64,000 bases of DNA from JBGPEQ01 sp050180895 (lineage in GTDB: Bacteria > Pseudomonadota > Alphaproteobacteria > Dongiales > Dongiaceae): NCBI GenBank assembly GCA_050180895.1, contig JBFXDS010000014.1, positions 1 to 64,000 on the forward strand, read 5' to 3'. The first letter of the stretch is position 1. Each line of letters opens with the position of its first letter. The notes under the pieces were generated by a model. That model searched no databases, was not told where the DNA came from, and saw nothing but the letters and a program-made list of their open reading frames with translations. Both the position numbers and the translations under genes were made by a program. This document shows, in pieces, positions 8,038 to 18,299 of this stretch.

Positions 8038-8060
8038 CCTCCGTTCGGCGAGGACAGACG

Positions 8061-8462
8061 ATGACCGACGATAAGCAGACTCCGCCGCGCGAGCCGGCGC
8101 TGCGCACCTTCGCCATGCCGGCGGACGCCAATCCGAGCGGCGACATCTTCGGCGGCTGGCTGATGGCGCAGATGGACCTGGCCGGCGCGGTCGCCGCGGT
8201 GCGGCGGGCGCGCGGCCGCGTCGCCACGGTGGCGGTCGACGCCATGCAGTTCCACCGGCCGGTGCTGGTGGGCGACCTCGTCAGCTGCTACGCCGAGGTG
8301 GTGCGCGTCGGCCGCAGCTCCATGACCGTCACGGTTGAGACCTTCGTCGAGCGCCGCGCCACGCACGCGGTGGAGAAGGTGACGGAGGCCACCTTCACCT
8401 ACGTCGCGCTCGACGCGGCCGGGCGGCCGCGGCCCGTGGACACGCCCCCGGCCGGACAATAG
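8061..8462 (+). CDS. Acyl-CoA thioesterase, YciA/hotdog family
   Basis: A 133-aa single hotdog-fold acyl-CoA hydrolase that would release free CoA and fatty acid from acyl-CoAs in the cytoplasm. The family signature is present: MPADANPSGDIFGGWLMAQM near the N-terminus, with the conserved Asn and Asp, then VDAMQFHRPVLVGDLVSCYAEV. The ATG at 8061 was chosen because it directly precedes the hotdog domain; upstream sequence in frame is part of the inverted repeat. It is monocistronic and divergent from parE. Confidence 0.88.
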   Translation: MTDDKQTPPREPALRTFAMPADANPSGDIFGGWLMAQMDLAGAVAAVRRARGRVATVAVDAMQFHRPVLVGDLVSCYAEVVRVGRSSMTVTVETFVERRATHAVEKVTEATFTYVALDAAGRPRPVDTPPAGQ

Positions 8463-8591
8463 TCAGCGGGACGATGCCCTTAGCGGACGCCCTTAACCAT
8501 TGATGTCCGAAGTTTGACACTACGCCGCCGGCCGGTAATCGGCCAAATATTCTCGCCCAAATAATAAGACCAAGGAAAGTGGTGGGAACCC

Positions 8592-8792
8592 ATGTCCAAG
8601 CGTTTCGTGGCGGTCGTGGTCCTGACCGTCCTTGCAGTCGCCGGCTGCGCCGATGAGGAGCGGTCGCCGGCGGTGCAGCCGACCAGTCAGCAGAGCGTGC
8701 CGCTGCCGCCGGTGAAGCCGGAGCGGTTGCGCTCTGCCGCGATGCAGCAGTCCGCCTTCACGATTTCGTTACAAGTCGCGGGCTACCTCTAG
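8592..8792 (+). CDS. Small lipoprotein
   Basis: A 66-aa predicted lipoprotein. The signal peptide is short and hydrophobic (MSKRFVAVVVLTVLAVAGC), with lipobox AVAGC and Cys19 as the lipidated residue. The mature part is about 48 residues, Pro/Gln-rich and without a recognised domain. AAGGAAAG lies upstream of the ATG. A possible promoter (TTGACA at 8514-8519, TAATCG at 8536-8541, 16-bp spacer) lies in front. The next gene also encodes a lipoprotein-like envelope protein. Confidence 0.65.
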   Translation: MSKRFVAVVVLTVLAVAGCADEERSPAVQPTSQQSVPLPPVKPERLRSAAMQQSAFTISLQVAGYL

Positions 8793-8859
8793 GGGGTCGC
8801 GCCGCGTCTCTTGCCAGCCGGAGCGGCAACGGGCAGAACTGCTGTGGGGGAGGACACCC

Positions 8860-9411
8860 ATGGGACGACGGCCTGGACCCGCGGCGGTTGCGATCGCCGG
8901 CGCGCTGATGCTGGCGGCGTGCGCCGGCCACACCCCGCCCACGGAGACCGATGCGCAGGCGCGCGCGCCGCAGGTGGCGAGCCTCTATACCGGCCTGCCG
9001 AAGCCGGCCAAGCCGGTCCCCATCGAGCTCTCCGACGCCGACTTCAACTGCCTCGCCGAGGCCATCTATTTCGAGGCCGGCGCCGAGGACCCGGTGGGCC
9101 AGCGCGCGGTGGCCCATGTCGTCCTTCACCGGGTCGCCAGCCCGCGCTATCCCGACAGCGTGTGCGCGGTGGTGCACGAGTCCAACCCGCGCGCCTGCCA
9201 GTTCTCCTACTGGTGCGACGGCAAGAGCGAGGCGATGTCCGATCCCCTGCGCTGGCACGAGGCCAAGCAGGCGGCCACCGACGTGCTGAGCGGCGCCTAT
9301 CCCGACGTCACCAACGGCGCGCTCTACTTTCACGCGCGGTTCGTGCGGCCGTACTGGAGCCGGCAGCTGCAGAAGACCGCCGCCATCGGCGGTCATATCT
9401 TCTACCGCTAG
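8860..9411 (+). CDS. Cell wall hydrolase, SleB-type (Hydrolase_2), lipoprotein-like N-terminus
   Basis: A 183-aa peptidoglycan hydrolase of the SleB/CwlJ (Hydrolase_2) family. The N-terminus ends in LMLAAC, a lipobox, so it is probably anchored to the periplasmic face of a membrane. The domain begins at about residue 62 with LAEAIYFEAGAEDPVGQRAV, containing the conserved catalytic Glu, and continues through VVLHRVASPRYPDSVCAVV, CQFSYWCDG and the closing GGHIFYR. In non-sporulating proteobacteria such proteins are thought to act in wall remodelling. It is 67 bp downstream of the small lipoprotein gene and could share its transcript. Confidence 0.87.
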   Translation: MGRRPGPAAVAIAGALMLAACAGHTPPTETDAQARAPQVASLYTGLPKPAKPVPIELSDADFNCLAEAIYFEAGAEDPVGQRAVAHVVLHRVASPRYPDSVCAVVHESNPRACQFSYWCDGKSEAMSDPLRWHEAKQAATDVLSGAYPDVTNGALYFHARFVRPYWSRQLQKTAAIGGHIFYR

Positions 9412-9454
9412 CCTTGTCGCCGGCCACGCCGCCGGCCGGCGCCCGCGCTCTGCG

Positions 9455-10771
9455 ATGACAGGGGAGGGATCTCCGCCGCCGCAGAGGCGGCCCCGCGCCC
9501 GGATGCGCCGGTGGGGCGGCCGGGCTGCGATCGCGGCGATTTTTGCCATCGGCCCGGCGTTCGCGCTGTTCGGCGTTCGTCTCTCCGGGACGCCGCTGGT
9601 CTGCAATCCGGACCAGCTGCCCGACCTGTCCGCCGTCGATGCGCCGCAGCCGCGGGACGAGACCCGCGTGCGGTTCGCGCGCGTCGTGATCGACGCCGCC
9701 GTCGCGGCCAACGGGCACAAGCCCAAGGCCATTGCCGACATCGACGGCGACGGGTTTGCCGACATCGTCACCTATACGCTGGACCAGGGCCTTTTCTGGC
9801 ATCGCTATCCCGCCTGGGAGCGGCGCCGGATTCACGGCCAGGGAAACGGCGAGATCGCCCAGGCGGCCGATGTCGACAACGACGGCGACGTCGACATCCT
9901 CAGCGGCGGTTATCAGGCGCGCACGCGCTGGTACGAGAATCCGCGCAACGCGGGCGGGCTCTCTCCCGCCGCCGATTGGCGGGAGCACGAGCTCCACGGC
10001 CTCGAACTCGAGGACATACCGCGCAGCCACGACACCGTCGTCGCCGACGTCGACGGCGACGGCCGCGTCGACGTCGCCAACGAGGGCGGCATCGCCTTCC
10101 AGGAGGCGTCGGGCGGATGGGCCGTCGTCGGCAACGCGCATTTCCCGGATCGCGCGTGGCACGGCACGGCCTTCGGCGACGTGCTCGGCGACGGCCACCC
10201 CGATCTCTTCGATCTCAGCCGGCGCCGGCTCGTCTGGTATGAGAACCCGCTGAGCGCCGGCGGCGACCCCCGGGCCGATATCTGGCCGCGGCACGCCATC
10301 GGCCCGGCGTTCGAGGCCGGCCCGGACGGCGTCGAGGCGCTGTCGATCACGCTCGCGGACCTCGACGGCGACGGCCGCGACGACGTGCTCCTGGCCAACA
10401 ACAAGGGCGGCGGCGGCCTCTCCTGGTTGCAGCAGCCGGCCGACCCGCGCACGGATCCCTGGCCCCGGCATTCCATCGACCCGACGGTGAACTGGGTGCA
10501 CCAGAGCTCGATCCTGACGGGCGACGTCGATGGCGACGGCGCGCCCGACGCCGTCGTGGCGGAGCAGGAGCAATCGCCGACGCACCGCCTGCTGGTCTAC
10601 TACAACGACCGGGGGAACGGCTCGGTCTGGACGCGCCAGGTCCTGTCCCCGAACGGCGGGCACAACCCCAAGCTCGGCGACATCGACGCCGATGGCGATC
10701 TCGACCTGCTCAACGCCAATCACGGCCACTGCGGCGCCGCCAATCCGATCGAGCTCTGGCGAAACGGCTGA
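9455..10771 (+). CDS. FG-GAP/VCBS repeat protein, membrane anchored or secreted
   Basis: The 438-aa protein has an N-terminal hydrophobic segment at about residues 26-45 (AAIAAIFAIGPAFALFGV) and then a beta-propeller-like array. At least six calcium-binding D-x-D-x-D-G type loops are visible: DIDGDGFADI, DVDNDGDVDIL, DVDGDGRVDV, DLDGDGRDDV, DVDGDGAPDA and DIDADGDLDLL. Each is followed by a WYENP- or W-centred strand. Such proteins are extracytoplasmic and usually bind partners or surfaces rather than catalyse. It lies 43 bp after the SleB-type gene and converges on the zincin-like gene. Confidence 0.8.
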   Translation: MTGEGSPPPQRRPRARMRRWGGRAAIAAIFAIGPAFALFGVRLSGTPLVCNPDQLPDLSAVDAPQPRDETRVRFARVVIDAAVAANGHKPKAIADIDGDGFADIVTYTLDQGLFWHRYPAWERRRIHGQGNGEIAQAADVDNDGDVDILSGGYQARTRWYENPRNAGGLSPAADWREHELHGLELEDIPRSHDTVVADVDGDGRVDVANEGGIAFQEASGGWAVVGNAHFPDRAWHGTAFGDVLGDGHPDLFDLSRRRLVWYENPLSAGGDPRADIWPRHAIGPAFEAGPDGVEALSITLADLDGDGRDDVLLANNKGGGGLSWLQQPADPRTDPWPRHSIDPTVNWVHQSSILTGDVDGDGAPDAVVAEQEQSPTHRLLVYYNDRGNGSVWTRQVLSPNGGHNPKLGDIDADGDLDLLNANHGHCGAANPIELWRNG

Positions 10772-10793
10772 AGCGGGAGCGCGCGGGCGCGTC

Positions 10794-12836
10794 CTACGTG
10801 CCGCGGCTCCTTCCGGTCGGGCGTCCCCCCGCGGCATCGGCATCGCGGGTCCGCGCGACCCGCCGCAGCAGACTGTCCGCGGCCTTGCGCCGCGCCAGCG
10901 TGTCGTACATCCGATCCTGCCACGCCGCGGCGCCTGCGGCGTCGCCCTCTGCGCTCAGCCACTGCGCGACATCGTCGACACAGTCCTTGTAGTCGACGTG
11001 GCCGAGCGTCTCCGCCGCCCGGTCCGCGTCCTGCATCAACGCGGCGGCGAGGCCCGCGCGCGCGCCGTCGGCGTCGGCCACGGCGACCTCGATGCGGCCG
11101 CCCGCGTCGGCGGCGGACGTCATCCAGTGCGAGCCCTGGCCGAGCACGAGCCGCTTGCAGCCGCGGCGCAGCGGCAGGGCCAGCGCCACGCCGGCATGGG
11201 CGGCGACGCGGCGGTCGGCGAGCCGACGGAGGATCTCGTTCAGCACATCGTTGCCGGCGCCGAGAGCGCGGCTGCCGTCGAAGGCGAGGATGCGGCCGAC
11301 CGCGTCGGTGAAGAAATCCGGCGCCAGGCTCTCCTCCTCGACGCTGCGCGGCACGGCGATCCGCAGGCGGAAACGGTTGGACACGAGATCCTCGTCCGGC
11401 AGCGGCAGGGCCACCTGGACCTCGTAGGCGCCGGGCTCCGCGAGGTCCCAGCCGTTGCGGCCGGCGGCGGCGAACAGCGAGCGTCGGATCGACTCGCCGG
11501 GCGCCAGGGTCCGCGGCGCGGCCCTGCGGCAGCCGCGCGCATAGGGCAGCCAGCGGCGGGCCGGGCCGTGGCCCCGGCGGATCATCACGATCATCCCGTC
11601 GCCGGCCGCGAGCAGCCCCGCGTCGACCTCCACCGGCCGGTCCGAGTCGTTCGTCAGCACCAGCTCGAGCACCACCGGCTCGAGGAACTCGAACAGCGGA
11701 GTCGCCCGGTCGGCCCGCAGCTGCAGGCGCAGCGCCGGGTGCGGCGCTACGGCCGCCTGCTCGAAACCGTGGCGATCGAACCAGTCGCCGCCGGCCGGCG
11801 GCGCCGTGCGCTCCGGCGCGTGCCGCAAGGACATCAGCTCCGCGTCGCTGAAGCAGACATCGAAGTCGGCGAAGAACGCCGGCGCACCCCCCGGCGGAGC
11901 CCAGCGCGGCGTCCCCGGGGCTGCCGGCCAGGCGCGCGCGGGATCGAAGGCGTGGGCCATCTCGCGGCACGCCGTCCGGATGCGGCCGCGCGCCGCCCAG
12001 GCCGCGGCATCCGCATCGCGCGCCGGCGCGCCGCGGATGAAGGACTCGTGGAACAGCGCGGCGCCCGGACGGCTGTTCGGGCCGACGTCGTCGAACATGA
12101 GGCCGAGGACATCGGCCCCAGAGTGGTGCCGCGCGGCGGTCAGCAACCACATCGCCCGCCGCGCCCGGCTGGCGAAGCGCGACCAGTAGACCTGCATGGC
12201 GTCGTGCAGCTCCATGTCGCTCCAGGTCCCGTCGGCGCCGTCCATCGGAATGATGCCGTCGCCGCCGGACTTGCCGACGTTGAAGCCGGCGAAGCGGAAC
12301 ACCTTCTCGATCGCCGCAGGCTCGATCGACAGGGGCGCATCGGAGGCCGCCGCGCCCTCGACCGTATCGCACTCGAACTCGATCGGATGGAAGTAGCGCG
12401 AGGCATAGCCGTAGCGGCAGGCGCGCTCGGTCAAGCCGCCACCGCTGAAGGTCACGGTCGCCGTCTGCCCGATCCCGAACGGCGTCTTTTGCACGGCGAC
12501 GTCGATGTTCGTCTGCGGCAGCAGCGCAGCGGCGCCGTCCTTGAACCAGATGCCGCCGGTCCAGCGATTGACGCCGGCCGGGGTCAGCGCCGCGACCCAG
12601 TGCAGCCGGCCGGCGAGGCCCTGGCGGATCGTGCCGCTGGCGGTCATCTGCGGGAAGCGGCCATCGACATCGAGGCGCAGCTCCTCGCGCGGCGCCTGGC
12701 GGGACGGGCCGGTCTGCCGCAAGGCGTAGAGCCCGCTCGCATCGATCAGGTGAACGTCGGGTGCCTCGGCGTCGGCGGGGCGGCCGACGCTGTCCGTGCC
12801 GATCTTGGTATCGTCCGCTGGGCGGATGCAGGCCAT
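10794..12836 (-). CDS. Zincin-like protein with degenerate HExxH motif
   Basis: A 680-aa protein with the layout of a bacterial zincin-like family. An N-terminal beta domain contains LDVDGRFPQMTASG and WTGGIWFKDG. The protease-like domain at about residues 200-345 contains ELHDAM, GLMFDD and then ACREMAHAFD where HELGHAFN is expected. The trailing ADFDVCFSDAELMSLRHAP also matches the family. An Ig-like C-terminal region follows. In the active-site motif the first His is Arg, so zinc binding is doubtful. There is no signal peptide. The gene converges on the FG-GAP gene. The family assignment is from remembered motif patterns. Confidence 0.6.
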   Translation of the reverse strand: MACIRPADDTKIGTDSVGRPADAEAPDVHLIDASGLYALRQTGPSRQAPREELRLDVDGRFPQMTASGTIRQGLAGRLHWVAALTPAGVNRWTGGIWFKDGAAALLPQTNIDVAVQKTPFGIGQTATVTFSGGGLTERACRYGYASRYFHPIEFECDTVEGAAASDAPLSIEPAAIEKVFRFAGFNVGKSGGDGIIPMDGADGTWSDMELHDAMQVYWSRFASRARRAMWLLTAARHHSGADVLGLMFDDVGPNSRPGAALFHESFIRGAPARDADAAAWAARGRIRTACREMAHAFDPARAWPAAPGTPRWAPPGGAPAFFADFDVCFSDAELMSLRHAPERTAPPAGGDWFDRHGFEQAAVAPHPALRLQLRADRATPLFEFLEPVVLELVLTNDSDRPVEVDAGLLAAGDGMIVMIRRGHGPARRWLPYARGCRRAAPRTLAPGESIRRSLFAAAGRNGWDLAEPGAYEVQVALPLPDEDLVSNRFRLRIAVPRSVEEESLAPDFFTDAVGRILAFDGSRALGAGNDVLNEILRRLADRRVAAHAGVALALPLRRGCKRLVLGQGSHWMTSAADAGGRIEVAVADADGARAGLAAALMQDADRAAETLGHVDYKDCVDDVAQWLSAEGDAAGAAAWQDRMYDTLARRKAADSLLRRVARTRDADAAGGRPTGRSRGT

Positions 12837-12980
12837 CCCGAGAATCTCCCCGCCGACATGCAGAGGGTCGTGCGGACGCTCATTCCTGCGCCGATCGGCC
12901 GCCGCACGAAGTGACGGGGATCACAGATTTCTGGCGGTTGCGGGGCGGGAAGACCGGGCCTCCGACCGGAGTGTCGCCCG

Positions 12981-13016
12981 AAAAGAAAAACGCCCGCCGG
13001 ATGACTCCGGCGGGCG
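12981..13016 (-). terminator. Rho-independent terminator of glnA
   Basis: Hairpin with perfect 10-bp arms (12991-13000 and 13007-13016) and a 6-nt loop. On the minus strand it is followed by TTTTTCTTTT. It sits 25 bp after the glnA stop codon. Confidence 0.9.
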
Positions 13017-13040
13017 TCAGGTCGCTCGCTCTTCGGACGC

Positions 13041-14459
<1,419 letters not shown>

Positions 14460-14553
14460 GAGTCTTCATTCCTCTCGTTAAGTTCGTGTTCCCAGTCTCA
14501 CCCCTGCGATGCCGGCAAGGCGATCCGCGTCTCCGGGACTTGCATGGCCAGGG

Positions 14554-14635
14554 TGCGCCCTTCGACAAGCTCAGGATGAGGGGCAATCTCGATGGCATGA
14601 GAAAGGCCCTCATCCTGAGCTTGTCGAAGGACGCA
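14554..14635. repeat. Dispersed palindromic element (copy B), between glnB and glnA
   Basis: Inverted arms of about 29 bp (14554-14582 and 14607-14635, one mismatch) around a spacer of about 24 nt. Transcribed as RNA it would form a long hairpin between glnB and glnA. Confidence 0.9.
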
Positions 14636-14661
14636 GGGGTGCAAATCCCTTGCTTTCAATC

Positions 14662-15000
14662 TCACAGCGCGTCCGGTCCCCGCTCGCCCGTGCGGATGCG
14701 GATCACCTCTTCGACGGTGGAGACGAAGATCTTGCCGTCGCCGATGCGGCCGGTGCGGGCCGCCTGCTGGATCGCCTCGCAGGCGCGCTCGACCTGATTG
14801 TCCTCGAGCACGATCTCGATCTTCACCTTCGGCAGGAAGTCGACGACGTACTCGGCGCCACGATAGAGCTCGGTGTGGCCTTTCTGCCGGCCGAAGCCCT
14901 TGGCCTCGGTGACGGTGATGCCCTTGATGCCCACCTCGTGGAGGGCTTCCTTCACGTCGTCGAGCTTGAAGGGCTTGATGATGGCTTCGATCTTCTTCAT
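14662..15000 (-). CDS. glnB: Nitrogen regulatory protein P-II
   Basis: A trimeric signal protein that senses 2-oxoglutarate, ATP/ADP and, through uridylylation, glutamine, and controls GlnE, NtrB and other targets. The 112-aa length is exactly that of the family. It starts MKKIEAIIKPFKLDDVKEAL. The T-loop reads GHTELYRGAEYVVDF with the uridylylation Tyr51, and the C-terminal signature is GRIGDGKIFV. The ATG at 15000 is the standard PII start. It leads the operon with glnA and has a sigma-54 promoter about 70 bp upstream. GlnB rather than GlnK is inferred from the link to glnA. Confidence 0.96.
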   Translation of the reverse strand: MKKIEAIIKPFKLDDVKEALHEVGIKGITVTEAKGFGRQKGHTELYRGAEYVVDFLPKVKIEIVLEDNQVERACEAIQQAARTGRIGDGKIFVSTVEEVIRIRTGERGPDAL

Positions 15001-15068
15001 GTCCGTGCCGTTCCTCCCGCAACGCCGAGGACCGCGGGCACCGCCGCGGTCGAGGGTCACGCTGCTCA

Positions 15069-15086
15069 AAGCAAAGCCTGTGCCAA
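15069..15086 (-). promoter_or_regulatory. Sigma-54 promoter of glnB-glnA
   Basis: On the minus strand the sequence reads TTGGCACAGGCTTTGCTT, which matches TGGCAC-N5-TTGCW with the required GG-to-GC spacing of 12. It lies 69 bp upstream of the glnB start codon. AT-rich DNA at about 15165-15200 is placed where NtrC or IHF sites would be expected, but no clear NtrC dyad was found. Confidence 0.85.
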
Positions 15087-15299
15087 CAGTTTCCTGGCAA
15101 TCACCTGTTGAATTGCCTGGATTTTGTCGCGCCGCAACGGCCCTTGGGAAGAGGGCGGGCGCGATATGCACAAAAATAGTTCAGATTGACCAAAAAATAG
15201 GCAGCAGCGATGCGCAAGTGATCAGGTCCGCCGGCTCAGGCGGGTGAAGTTGCCGCGATCCCGGCATTATCCAGGAAGCGGTCGAACGACCGCCGGCGG

Positions 15300-16487
15300 T
15301 CAGAACTCGAGGCGGACGCCTGCGGTGACGGTGTGCGTCTCCTGCAGGTAGTTGGCCAGTTCGGCCTCGTAGTTGATGAAGGGGAAGACGCCGTTGGGCA
15401 GGAGGACGACCACGCCGCCGCCGACATTGAAGTGATTCCGGTCCGGCTGGTCTCCGACGTAGGAGAACGTGCCGCCACCGTCCGTCGCGGTATAGGTTTC
15501 GCGGTCGTCGAGGAACTCGCGGACATATTCCGCGTTCACCTGCGGCACGACGACGCCGAAGCTCGTGCTGATGGCATAGCTCGCCTGCACGCCGACCGTG
15601 CCGGTCAGCGAATCGTCGGTCTGGTCGTCATAGGCGACCAGGTTCGCCGCCGGATTGCCGGTCTCGGTGAAGCTGTTGAGCTCGTTGCGCTCGTAGTGGA
15701 TGCCGATGCGCGGGCCGACGGTGAAGGCGCCGAAGCTGAAGTCGTAGCCGCCGGTCAGGTCGGCCGTGAAGTCGAACCCGCTGGTGTTGCCTCTGACGAT
15801 GTTGCCGGTGCCGCCGGGATCGAGGTGATCGTTGTCGAACTCCTTGTGGCCGAAGCCGAGGGCGGCGTCGATGAAGGACTGATCGGTCGGATAGTAGGAG
15901 CCGAAGAAGAGGAAGGTGAAGGTGTCGGTATCGAAGTCGCCATAGCCGTCGTCATAGTCGCCGAAGGCGTGCCGCCAGCTGAAGGCGCCGCCGATCACCA
16001 TGTCGTCGCTCAGGCGATAGTCCACGCCGACCGTGGGGCCGATGCTGTCGGAGGTGAAGCCCAGCTCGGTGTCCGTCCCCTCCTTGTCCTTGAACTCATA
16101 GCCCGCGGACACGAACACCCCGAGCCCCTCGAAGGATGCGGCATCGGCCGCGGCGCCGCCGCTGCCGGCGCAGGCCGGATCGTCGCTGCCCTCGCAGCGC
16201 AGCTGCTGCAGCCGCTGCTCGATCTGCCGCTGCGTGCTCCCGGAGATGCCTGCCGACGGGTTGGAGACCGGGCCGGCCTGCGGGATGCAGCCGGACTGCG
16301 TTTGACTGCAGAATACCGGGCTGGGAGGAGACCCGGCCTCGGCCGGGTCCGCGAACGCGAGCATGACGGCCGCGCTCACGCCCACTGCCGCCGCAGCGCC
16401 TACCGCTGCGCGTCGGATGCCCGCCCACCACCAGCCGAGGTCGGTTCGTTCGCTGTGGCACGAAACGGCGCCGCGTCGCTCTTGCAT
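15300..16487 (-). CDS. Autotransporter-type outer membrane beta-barrel protein
   Basis: A 395-aa exported protein. The N-terminus has a twin-Arg-containing, long hydrophobic signal (AAVGAAAAVGVSAAVMLAFA, cleavage likely after ADPAEAG). A short Cys-containing Gln-rich segment follows at about 55-110. From about residue 115 a run of alternating beta-strands forms the barrel (VFVSAGYEF, GVDYRLSD, GGAFSWRHAFGDYDDGYGDF, GGYDFSFGAFTVGPRIGIHY), ending in VTAGVRLEF with the C-terminal Phe needed for BAM recognition. This fits the autotransporter beta domain without a large passenger. The substrate or partner is unknown. It is monocistronic. Confidence 0.82.
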   Translation of the reverse strand: MQERRGAVSCHSERTDLGWWWAGIRRAAVGAAAAVGVSAAVMLAFADPAEAGSPPSPVFCSQTQSGCIPQAGPVSNPSAGISGSTQRQIEQRLQQLRCEGSDDPACAGSGGAAADAASFEGLGVFVSAGYEFKDKEGTDTELGFTSDSIGPTVGVDYRLSDDMVIGGAFSWRHAFGDYDDGYGDFDTDTFTFLFFGSYYPTDQSFIDAALGFGHKEFDNDHLDPGGTGNIVRGNTSGFDFTADLTGGYDFSFGAFTVGPRIGIHYERNELNSFTETGNPAANLVAYDDQTDDSLTGTVGVQASYAISTSFGVVVPQVNAEYVREFLDDRETYTATDGGGTFSYVGDQPDRNHFNVGGGVVVLLPNGVFPFINYEAELANYLQETHTVTAGVRLEF

Positions 16488-16622
16488 GGCTTTCCCCTAT
16501 CCCCAGACCGGCCTCTGCCATCGCAAGCCGGTTCATGCCGTTAGCAGGCACAGCTACCAGCATAGATTAATCGAGTGCCGCGACGCAATTCAAATTCGGC
16601 ACAGCAATCATGCGCCTCCGTC

Positions 16623-18299
16623 TCACGGGGCGGCACCGGACGGATTCCGCGCCGCGGCCGCTCCGGTCTTCAAGCCGAGCGCGGCGATGGTGAGCGAGGG
16701 GGCCTCGCCGCCGCCCGAGCTCGGGAACAGGCTGGCGTCGCAGATGAAGAGGTTGCGCCAGCGGTGACTGCGGCCCTCGGCGTCGACGACCGCGCGCGCG
16801 GGGTCGTCGCCCATCCGGCAGGTGCCGAAGACATGCGTCGCGCTGAAGAAGTCGTAGGCGCCGAACTCCTCGTCGATGCGCGCGACTCCCGACGCCTGCA
16901 GGATCGCCCGCGCCGTCTCGGCCATGAAGGTCAGGCGCCGCAGCTCCATCTCCGGCAGGTGGCTGTGGATGCGGGCATAAGGCAGGCCGCGGCGGTCGGC
17001 GCGCGCGGGATCGAGGTCGATGTAGGAGCCGTCATTGGGCAGCGACTCGCCGATGGCCGAGACGGTCAGGGCCCGGCCGAAGGCGGCGCGCATCTCCTGG
17101 CGGTGTGCCCGGCCCCAGCCGGGCACCAGGCGCGTGGCGTAGGCGATGGGTCCGGTCAGGTCGGCCTGGCCGGCGCCGGTGCTGAAGCGGCAGCCGCCGA
17201 CGACGCCGGGGATGGCGTCGGGGGCGTTGAAGTCCCAGCAGATGGCGTCGGCGGGCACGCCGCGGTGGCTGCCGAGCGGCTCGGGATGCAGGCCGCTGGC
17301 GGTCCAGAACAGCGTCTCCATGAAGTTGCGCCCGACCTCGCCGGACTCGTTGGCGAGGCCGTCCGGCGCATGGCCGTTCCGCGAGGCGAGCAGAAGCCGC
17401 GGCGTGTTGACGGCACCGCAGGCGATGACATAGGCGCGCGCGTGGAAGCTGCGCCAGGCGCCGCTGCCGTCGACGCAATGCACGGCGGCCACGCGGTCGT
17501 CCTTGCCGGGCTCGACGAACACGGCCTGGTGATCGATATGTAGCCGGCAGCGGCCGGTCGCCAGCGCCGCCGCCGCGAAGGTGACGTCGGCGCTGCCCTT
17601 GTCCGCGCGCGGACAGCCGCGGATGCAGTTGGCGCAGTAGTTGCAAGGCGGCCGGTCGCGATAGGGGCGCGACAGGATGGCCAGCGTGTTCGCCTCCAGG
17701 GTCAGCCCGAGGCTACGGCAGCCGGCGGCGACGCGCTGGGAAGCGTGGCTCAGCGCATGCGCCGGCAGCGGGAACGGGCGGCTGCGGCGGCGCACGCCCG
17801 CTTGGTCCGGTCCGGCCACGCCGACCGCCTGCTCGGCCTCGTCGTAGAAGGGCTCCAGTTCATCGTAGCCGAACGGCCAGTCGGCGCCGACGCCGAAGCG
17901 GGCGCGAAGCGACATGGCGTCCGGATGCAGCCGGTGCGCCTCGCCGAGGAAATGCAGCGTCGAGCCGCCGACGCCGCGCACATGGTGGTAGGCGGCGGCG
18001 AGGCGGCGCGCGCCGGGATTGAGCCGGCCCTGCGCCCGGCTCCACGAGCGCAGGCCCTGCCGGTGCGCCTCCAGCGGCTGCAGCTCGGCGATGCCGTAGC
18101 CCGCCTCCTGTCCCGGCATCTCCGGGAACAGCGTCCGCTCCCAGTCGGCGCGGTCGAGGCGATAGTCGGCGGTGTAGTCATAGGCCGGCCCGGCTTCGAC
18201 GACGGCGACCTCGACGCCGCGCCGCGCCAGCGCCCAGGCGACCGCCGCGCCGCCGGGGCCGCTGCCGACGACCACGACATCGGCATCGGGCTCCGCCAT
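16623..18299 (-). CDS. GMC-family FAD oxidoreductase, gluconate 2-dehydrogenase-like large subunit
   Basis: A 558-aa flavoprotein dehydrogenase. The Rossmann FAD motif VVVVGSGPGGAAVAWALARRG is at the N-terminus. A GVGGSTLHFLGEAHR segment follows, then a Cys-rich CNYCANCIRGCPRADKGSA segment typical of the gluconate/fructose dehydrogenase group. The C-terminal GMC domain has the conserved His in HVFGTCRMGDDP and ends CDASLFPSSGGGEAPSLTIA. I chose the ATG at 18299 because it overlaps the stop of the small-subunit gene (TGATG), implying coupled translation. No cytochrome c subunit gene is adjacent, so the electron acceptor is unclear, and the sugar or alcohol substrate cannot be named. Confidence 0.85.
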   Translation of the reverse strand: MAEPDADVVVVGSGPGGAAVAWALARRGVEVAVVEAGPAYDYTADYRLDRADWERTLFPEMPGQEAGYGIAELQPLEAHRQGLRSWSRAQGRLNPGARRLAAAYHHVRGVGGSTLHFLGEAHRLHPDAMSLRARFGVGADWPFGYDELEPFYDEAEQAVGVAGPDQAGVRRRSRPFPLPAHALSHASQRVAAGCRSLGLTLEANTLAILSRPYRDRPPCNYCANCIRGCPRADKGSADVTFAAAALATGRCRLHIDHQAVFVEPGKDDRVAAVHCVDGSGAWRSFHARAYVIACGAVNTPRLLLASRNGHAPDGLANESGEVGRNFMETLFWTASGLHPEPLGSHRGVPADAICWDFNAPDAIPGVVGGCRFSTGAGQADLTGPIAYATRLVPGWGRAHRQEMRAAFGRALTVSAIGESLPNDGSYIDLDPARADRRGLPYARIHSHLPEMELRRLTFMAETARAILQASGVARIDEEFGAYDFFSATHVFGTCRMGDDPARAVVDAEGRSHRWRNLFICDASLFPSSGGGEAPSLTIAALGLKTGAAAARNPSGAAP

